9,864 nt of DNA, taken from NCBI GenBank assembly GCA_007127495.1, contig SKZG01000442.1, positions 1-9,864 on the forward strand. Reading direction: 5' to 3'. The translations under genes were made by a program, and so were the position numbers. The notes under the pieces were generated by a model. That model saw nothing but the letters and a program-made list of their open reading frames with translations. It had not been told where the DNA came from and did no database searches. Each line of letters begins with the position of its first letter. Positions within the stretch are counted from its first letter, which is position 1. The DNA comes from Planctomycetales bacterium. Lineage in GTDB: Bacteria; Planctomycetota; Planctomycetia; Pirellulales; Thermoguttaceae. Positions 5,737 to 9,864 of this stretch are shown piece by piece.

Positions 5737-6553
5737 GGTGGGGTACGAGCTGCGCCTGCGGTTCCAGAAGGCTCGCGACCGTCTCGCCGGCCCCTCCGGT
5801 CAGGAAGAGGTGCGGCGGAAGCGGCTCGCCGCCGCCGGTCGCCGGGCCATGCTCGGCCGTCATGCGTCCGGCCAATTCGCGTATGGCGCCGACCGCAAAC
5901 CAGAACAGCCCGCTGCGCATCGATTCGATGGTCGAGGTGCCCAGCGGCGATGGAGGGTTGCAAAGCTCAGCCACGTCCACCAGCGGGAGCAGGTCCGTGA
6001 ACTCGTGCAGGGCGCGGGCCGACATGGCGATTCCGGGCACGATCGCGCCGCCGCAGAAGGCTCCGTCCGGCGCAATCAGATCGACCGTGATGGCCGTTCC
6101 CACATCGACCACTACGGCGGCACGGCCGCGTTCGCGAAGCGCGTTGGCCGCTACGGCGTCAAGCAATCGATCGACTCCCACACGGTCGGGTTCGGCTAGC
6201 CGGATCTCCAAAGGCATGTCGGCCGAGCTGAGGAGTGTGATGGGATCGCGCCGCCGCGTGGCGTGCAGCCAATCGAGCAATGCGGTCGCGGCCGGGCGGT
6301 TGACACTGCCAATCCACCAGGAGAAGCCCGACATCGCCGATTCGCCAAGCCAGGCAGCGAGCAGGTCGAACGGCGGCCGGCGGCCATCGAGGGTCAGGGA
6401 AGCGTCGGGCGACGGCAAGCCCGCCGCCGCTTCCGGACCCGGCGGCCATGCATCGAATCGGCCCAGCTTCATGCATGCGTTGCCGACATCGACCGCAATC
6501 AGGGGCCTGTCCCGCCCGTGAGGAATTGGCCCAGGAACATTCTTCCGCGGCAT
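5678..6553 (-). CDS. coaX: Type III pantothenate kinase
   Basis: Phosphorylates pantothenate to 4'-phosphopantothenate with ATP, the first step of coenzyme A synthesis, in the cytoplasm. The 291-residue protein shows the ASKHA-fold signatures of CoaX: DVGNACMK at 22-29 (phosphate 1 loop, where the usual Thr/Ser after DxGN is Ala27), PDRVGVDRL at 122-130 (the GxDR pantothenate-binding motif), VVVDVGTAITVDLI at 147-160 with D150 as the likely catalytic Asp, and GGAIVPGI at 168-175. It is slightly longer than the common 250-260 residues because of about 17 extra N-terminal residues and a longer linker. GAGGGAG at 6559-6565, read on the minus strand, lies 5 nt before the ATG and supports this start. 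It follows the lipoprotein gene by 12 nt, so both are probably one transcript. Its last 19 codons overlap the MnmE-like gene antiparallel. Confidence 0.92.
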   Translation of the reverse strand: MPRKNVPGPIPHGRDRPLIAVDVGNACMKLGRFDAWPPGPEAAAGLPSPDASLTLDGRRPPFDLLAAWLGESAMSGFSWWIGSVNRPAATALLDWLHATRRRDPITLLSSADMPLEIRLAEPDRVGVDRLLDAVAANALRERGRAAVVVDVGTAITVDLIAPDGAFCGGAIVPGIAMSARALHEFTDLLPLVDVAELCNPPSPLGTSTIESMRSGLFWFAVGAIRELAGRMTAEHGPATGGGEPLPPHLFLTGGAGETVASLLEPQAQLVPHLTLAGIALTARASTGTVPR

Positions 6554-6565
6554 CGTAGCTCCCTC

Positions 6566-7441
6566 TTAGTCCCTTTCCTCAGCGGCCTCCGCATACCCGG
6601 CGGGCGCTACTTCGCCGTCCTCGGCGTCGTGCACGGCGGCCTGCTTGACCGCCTGCGGCGCGGGGCCCGCAGCTTCCGGAGGCCGGCTGTCTTCCGGCTC
6701 GTCGGCGCCGGCCAATTGGGGCTCTGCTTCCACGGGCTCGGAAAAATACGCCTCACTGGCTACGGTGAAAGCATCGTCGCTCTCGCGGCGGGACGTCGGA
6801 TCGATGAGCGGAATTGTCAGCTTGTCGCCGGCGAATTGCGTGCCGTCATAGATGGTTCCCCGTTGAAAGGGGCCTGCTCCCAAGACCCAAAGATCTTTGG
6901 CGGTGCTTTCAACCGGGATCAGGCCCGATTGCCACACGGGGCGCCCCGTGCGGCTGTTGTAGGCGAACACCGCAATCCTAGCGACGCCGCGCTGTTCAGT
7001 CTTCTTCATAAACGGCATTTCCGGCACGGCGCGCGGAACGCCGGTCACCGGCAACACCGAGGGGATTTCGGTCGCCGGCACGCCAAACAGCAGCTCATGC
7101 CGATCCGTGCCCACGGCTCCGGCACGCATTTCCAGAACGTAATCGGCCTCGTCCTTCTTGTCGCGAAGCACGCAGCCGGAGGCCAAGATGTGCTGGCGCA
7201 TGGTGCTGATCAGGTACTCCGAGTCGGTCGCGTTTTTGACGAAGGTTGAGTCGAGGTACACGCTCTTGCCGGCGAGCGCACGAAAGTCGAGCTGGCTCAC
7301 CGCGCGGTCCATCGCGTCGGAGAGCAACGCTTGTTCCGTGGCCGTGCGCCGGGTATCGGACCACCGGGTGGTGCCGCAGCCCAAGGTAGCCAGGCACAAC
7401 AGTGTCATGATTGCCAGTTGAAACCGCGCGATGCGTCTCAT
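6566..7441 (-). CDS. DUF6655-like predicted lipoprotein
   Basis: An uncharacterised envelope protein of 291 residues. The N-terminus MRRIARFQLAIMTLLCLATLGC has a short basic region, a hydrophobic core and Cys22 as likely lipidation site; the lipobox TLGC is not the strict consensus. The body has GTTRWSDTRRTATEQ (23-37), DAMDRAVSQLDF (42-53), AGAVGTDRHELLFGVPATEIP (107-127), RGVARIAVFAYN (151-162) and GAGPFQRGTIYDG (188-200). I recognise these as the conserved body of a planctomycete family annotated DUF6655. Residues 235-291 are a low-complexity tail rich in Glu, Ala and Pro. ATG 7441 is chosen because the signal sequence begins there and AAGG precedes it; an open frame extends to 7537 without a better start. 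It is the first gene of a two-gene unit with coaX, but no functional link is known. Confidence 0.8.
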   Translation of the reverse strand: MRRIARFQLAIMTLLCLATLGCGTTRWSDTRRTATEQALLSDAMDRAVSQLDFRALAGKSVYLDSTFVKNATDSEYLISTMRQHILASGCVLRDKKDEADYVLEMRAGAVGTDRHELLFGVPATEIPSVLPVTGVPRAVPEMPFMKKTEQRGVARIAVFAYNSRTGRPVWQSGLIPVESTAKDLWVLGAGPFQRGTIYDGTQFAGDKLTIPLIDPTSRRESDDAFTVASEAYFSEPVEAEPQLAGADEPEDSRPPEAAGPAPQAVKQAAVHDAEDGEVAPAGYAEAAEERD

Positions 7442-7588
7442 GGATGCCTTGCGGAACAGTCGCCGATTGCCATGGAGGCGAACCGCCTCTCTCAGGAGTA
7501 CGTCCAACGGCCTTGCCCCGGGCGATCCAAGCGTCATTGCCCTCGCAACGAGCCGACCTCAAACAATTGCTCGGTTGGACGGGTCGGA

Positions 7589-7617
7589 AGTATAGCCGAC
7601 GCTGCCACGCGCCGCAA
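7589..7617 (-). promoter_or_regulatory. Candidate promoter for the lipoprotein-coaX operon
   Basis: On the minus strand, TTGCGG (7617-7612) and TATACT (7594-7589, five of six) are 17 bp apart. The start would lie near 7582 and the leader would be about 140 nt. The -35 is weak, with three of six matches. Confidence 0.35.
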
Positions 7618-7778
7618 AGAGCGGTTTGCCCTGCAAATGGGTCGTGTGGCATGTCTGTGTGATATGGGAGACATAGGCTGGAAAAGTCGGCGGTAATACA
7701 GTCCCGCGATGGGGGTCTAACTACCCAACTCTAAGGCTCCCCAAACCGGTATCGGTGGTGTTTGCATCGGTGGCTGGC

Positions 7779-7784
7779 TATAAT
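7779..7784 (+). promoter_or_regulatory. Candidate -10 for the SMP-30-like gene
   Basis: A perfect TATAAT, 40 bp upstream of ATG 7825, would start a transcript near 7791. No good -35 is visible at 16-18 bp. If this promoter is used, the upstream in-frame ATG at 7783 cannot be the start, which supports ATG 7825. Confidence 0.35.
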
Positions 7785-7812
7785 GGTGTCAGTAACGGGC
7801 TTTTTTCCAGGT

Positions 7813-7818
7813 AGAGGT
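7813..7818 (+). promoter_or_regulatory. Ribosome binding site deciding the SMP-30-like start
   Basis: AGAGGT, 6 nt before ATG 7825, is a good Shine-Dalgarno match. It fixes this start over TTG 7762 and ATG 7783. Confidence 0.55.
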
Positions 7819-7824
7819 GTGATC

Positions 7825-8931
7825 ATGTCGCGAGGTCCAATTGTTGTGCCTCCTCCATTGCCGGGTGCTGTCTGTGATAGCGCAGCCGTCGCACGTCGCG
7901 CGCCGACTCGGAAACAAGGGCTGACGGCAGCTCGAAACGCAAGAGCCATTGTCTTGTTTTGCTTGGCCTTGCGGCTCGGCGCGGCCGGTGTGGCCGGTTC
8001 GGAGCATGCCGACCTGCCGCCGTCGCATTCGGTGCAGCCGAAGCTGGCGGCCACCGGGTTTGCGTTCGCCGCCGGGCCGGCCGTGAACGCGGCCGGCGAG
8101 CTTTTCGTGGCCAACTATCGCGAGCTTGGCACCGTGGGGCGGATCGCAGCCGATGGTACGGCTTCGGTCTTCTGCGACCTTCGCACGCTGGTGCCGCTCG
8201 AGGGGCGCACGCCACAAGCCAATGGGCTGAAGCTTGACAGCCAAGGCCGGATCATCGTCGCCGATCTCGGCGGCGGGCGTCTGTTACGCGTTGCCGACGA
8301 CGGCTCGCAGGTCGAAGTGCTGGCTGAACGGTCCGAGGGCAAGCGCTTTGACAACGTCCACGATATTGCGCTGGATCGGCAAGGAAACGTCTTCTTCACC
8401 GATCCAGGAGAATCGACCGCTGAGAATCCGACCGGTTCCGTCTACCGATACGACGTCCGTACCGGCCGAACCACATTGCTCGCCACCGGTTTGGCATACC
8501 CGAGCGGCATCGCCGTCACCCCCGACCAGAAGCAGCTATGCGTGGCCGAGAGTCGGCAGTACCGTGTTCTCATTTACGACCTGACAGCGGACGGCGCCGC
8601 CGAAAACCAGCGCGTGCTCGCCGACTTTCCCGACGAAACGCGGGGCACATTTGTCGGCGGCAAATTCGACCCGGATGGAATGGTTTTCGACGCCCACGGC
8701 CGCCTGTATGTCGCCATGCGGCGCGGGGGGGTCGTGAATGTCGTCGACCTCCGAAGCGGGCTCTTGATCCGTCAATACGATGCCGGAGGGTGGCGGGCTA
8801 CCAACTGCCACTTTCACAACGGGTATCTGTATACAACGGTTGCCGCCAAGGAAGCTGTTTTCCGACTGAAGCTCGGTGTCGAGGGCTTCGACTACAATGG
8901 GACCCTTAGGGCAACGCAGGACGTTCCATGA
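7825..8931 (+). CDS. Exported SMP-30/gluconolactonase-like beta-propeller protein
   Basis: The 368-residue product has a long, partly basic n-region (1-40) and then a hydrophobic stretch, AIVLFCLALRLGAAGVAG at 41-58. This is read as a signal peptide with the extended n-region often seen in planctomycetes. From about 75 on it is a six-bladed propeller of the SMP-30/strictosidine-synthase type, with blade motifs NGLKLDSQGRIIVADLGGG (133-151), VHDIALDRQGNVFFTDPGE (178-196), AYPSGIAVTPDQKQLCVAES (224-243) and DPDGMVFDAHGRLYVA (282-297). Members with an intact metal site hydrolyse sugar lactones. Here the usual metal Glu of EGP is Ala83, the Asn of PNG is Ser227 and the Asn of the PND motif is His179; only D284 is kept. 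Lactonase activity is therefore doubtful. The stop overlaps the next start as ATGA, so the two are probably co-translated. Confidence 0.82.
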   Translation: MSRGPIVVPPPLPGAVCDSAAVARRAPTRKQGLTAARNARAIVLFCLALRLGAAGVAGSEHADLPPSHSVQPKLAATGFAFAAGPAVNAAGELFVANYRELGTVGRIAADGTASVFCDLRTLVPLEGRTPQANGLKLDSQGRIIVADLGGGRLLRVADDGSQVEVLAERSEGKRFDNVHDIALDRQGNVFFTDPGESTAENPTGSVYRYDVRTGRTTLLATGLAYPSGIAVTPDQKQLCVAESRQYRVLIYDLTADGAAENQRVLADFPDETRGTFVGGKFDPDGMVFDAHGRLYVAMRRGGVVNVVDLRSGLLIRQYDAGGWRATNCHFHNGYLYTTVAAKEAVFRLKLGVEGFDYNGTLRATQDVP

Positions 8932-9173
8932 CCAACGCGCCGCTACCACAGCCCGACGACGTGCTTGCCGTGCTTCAGTCCATCCGGCGGCGCTTGCGCG
9001 TGCAGACGGTGGCCATGATCATCATGGCGCTCGCGCTGATGTTGACAGCCGCCGCGGTGTTCGGCAGTTTGGTGAATTACTTTGCGGGCGATCCGATGGT
9101 GTTTGGCGGCTTGACCGCCGGAGCGGCCATGCTGGGCTTTGTATGCGGCTGGATCGCCCGGCGAAGTGCCTGA
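8928..9173 (+). CDS. Small two-helix membrane protein
   Basis: An 81-residue hypothetical protein. The cytoplasmic-looking N-terminus MTNAPLPQPDDVLAVLQSIR is followed by basic residues and two hydrophobic helices at about 26-50 and 56-76, then RRSA. The predicted hairpin would have both ends on the cytoplasmic side, by the positive-inside rule. Its ATG overlaps the SMP-30-like stop by 4 bp (ATGA), which implies translational coupling and favours it being real despite its size. It ends 4 bp before the stop of the convergent DUF11 gene. No family is recognised and no function is claimed. Confidence 0.72.
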   Translation: MTNAPLPQPDDVLAVLQSIRRRLRVQTVAMIIMALALMLTAAAVFGSLVNYFAGDPMVFGGLTAGAAMLGFVCGWIARRSA

Positions 9174-9177
9174 CCGG

Positions 9178-9864
9178 TTACCGTTGCGGGGTCGCGTGGG
9201 CTTGCGGTTCCTGCGCAACCCGCTCGCCGGTTGCGGCGCGCCGGTCGGCCGTGTTGACCGTCTCGGGCTTCGAATCGGCGGCGAGGCCGGCCGCCCCATC
9301 CTGATAGAAATGGGTCGTTTCTTCGCGTACGAGGCGTGTGTCCAGCGGCTTGCAGTGGATCTCGGCACGGAAGATGTGGTTGCCGGCCTGCTCTGCCCGC
9401 GCGCGGATCGCCAGCACCAATTCACCCCCGGCGGCCAAAGAAGCCAAGGGACTGAAGATCACTTGGCCGGGTCCGATCCGATGCGCTCCGCCTTCGGCCG
9501 ACACCGGTTCAATGCCGCGCGAAAAATATGCGACGATTTCGACATTCTCGGCAGCCTTGGTCCCGCGGTTGCGCACCCGGAGCTTGTACACGACGTCGCT
9601 CCCCACGGGAACCGGCGCGCCCGGGTCTTCCACCTCCATGGCCAAGTCGGCCATGGCTTCGACGCGGGTAAGTGCCTCGGCCGAGGCGGTCAGCGCGTCG
9701 TCGGCCTGGGCCGCAAGTTCCAGCCGGTTCGTTCCGGGAAGGCCCAGCCTGGCTCGCATCTGGTAGGTTGTCTCGGCACCGGGTTCCAGCAGCGGCAAGG
9801 CCCAATGGATGTGCGTTCCGTCGGGGTCCAATTGGGCACCCTCGATTCCGGCAAGATACTGCAA
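9178..9864 (-). CDS. DUF11-repeat protein, C-terminal part (N-terminus outside window)
   Basis: Only the last 228 codons are inside; the frame is open to the window edge, and the first codon TTG is most likely an internal Leu. Residues 1-70 of the visible part close one Ig-like DUF11 (conserved repeat) domain, with WALPLLEPGAETTYQMRARL at 21-40. Residues about 72-180 form another: DLAMEVEDPGAPVPVGSDVV (73-92), YKLRVRNRGTKAAENVEIVA (93-112) and FSPLASLAAGGELVLAIRAR (137-156). The last 40 residues are a low-complexity tail. Such repeats are typical of very large, exported or surface-associated planctomycete proteins, so a structural cell-envelope or extracellular role is likely. The number of repeats cannot be seen here. 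The gene is convergent with the small membrane protein, 4 bp apart. Confidence 0.82.
   Translation of the reverse strand: MQYLAGIEGAQLDPDGTHIHWALPLLEPGAETTYQMRARLGLPGTNRLELAAQADDALTASAEALTRVEAMADLAMEVEDPGAPVPVGSDVVYKLRVRNRGTKAAENVEIVAYFSRGIEPVSAEGGAHRIGPGQVIFSPLASLAAGGELVLAIRARAEQAGNHIFRAEIHCKPLDTRLVREETTHFYQDGAAGLAADSKPETVNTADRRAATGERVAQEPQAHATPQR
9214..9235. repeat. Hairpin near the DUF11 gene 3' end
   Basis: CGCAACC (9214-9220) and GGTTGCG (9229-9235) form a 7-bp stem with an 8-nt loop, about 40 bp past the stop of the plus-strand operon and inside the 3' end of the DUF11 gene. It could end plus-strand transcripts, but there is no T-run. Confidence 0.25.

Larger units (their letters stand above)
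7442..7824. other. Divergent intergenic region
   Basis: This is 383 bp between the lipoprotein gene (minus) and the SMP-30-like gene (plus). Short open frames here have no recognisable content. It holds candidate promoters on each strand, listed separately, and a small stem GCAAA (7614-7618) with TTTGC (7625-7629). Nothing else is seen. Confidence 0.5.

Noticed and set aside
5737..6199. Possible frameshifted MnmE C-terminus downstream of the MnmE-like stop
   Set aside because: The plus-strand frames here show no Cys motif or helical-domain similarity; the region is the antisense of coaX.
6263..7249. Open frame of 328 codons on the plus strand
   Set aside because: It is antisense to coaX and the lipoprotein gene, both with recognised conserved motifs.
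7363..7375. ACCACC-G-GGTGGT palindrome
   Set aside because: It lies in the coding sequence of the lipoprotein just after its signal peptide and is explained by codon composition.

Overview
The window looks like the chromosome of a high-GC planctomycete, probably of the Pirellulales type. The grounds are the gene families present: a XylR-type PBP1/AraC regulator without an adjacent xylose operon, a DUF6655-like lipoprotein, a DUF11 (conserved repeat) protein, and an SMP-30-like protein with a long signal-peptide n-region. Weak or absent Shine-Dalgarno sites at several genes and a patchwork of intergenic palindromes fit this too. The taxon is an inference from gene content; there is no rRNA or other phylogenetic marker. 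No tRNA, rRNA, CRISPR array, transposase or phage gene is visible.

Layout. Positions 1-646 hold no convincing gene. They carry several inverted repeats, a dispersed-repeat-like purine/GGCGC tract, and four copies of a CA(C/T)TTTGCG core; two direct copies lie exactly 21 bp apart and another overlaps the predicted start site of the next gene. At 647-1825 (+) is a full-length XylR/AraC-type sugar-responsive regulator. At 2103-2534 (+) is a small PilZ-like protein behind a good sigma70-type promoter. Convergent to it, 2549-4378 (-) encodes a 609-residue GTPase with an N-terminal G domain and a hydrophobic C-terminal region. A divergent intergenic region (4379-4629) has a very good extended -10 promoter and two tandem hairpins flanked by a 14-bp direct repeat. 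It leads into an MnmE(TrmE)-like GTPase (4630-5736, +) that lacks the C-terminal helical region and Cys motif of true MnmE.

The MnmE-like gene overlaps tail to tail by 59 bp with coaX (type III pantothenate kinase, 5678-6553, -). coaX sits 12 nt downstream of a DUF6655-like lipoprotein gene (6566-7441, -); the two look like one operon. From 7825 (+) comes an exported SMP-30/gluconolactonase-like beta-propeller protein. It is coupled by an ATGA overlap to an 81-residue two-helix membrane protein (8928-9173). The window ends inside a DUF11-repeat protein on the minus strand (9178-9864), whose N-terminus is outside.

The genes do not form one obvious pathway. The most notable points are the head-to-head GTPase pair with a degenerate MnmE-like member, the structured, repeat-flanked leader between them, and the AraC-style site arrangement in front of the XylR-like regulator.
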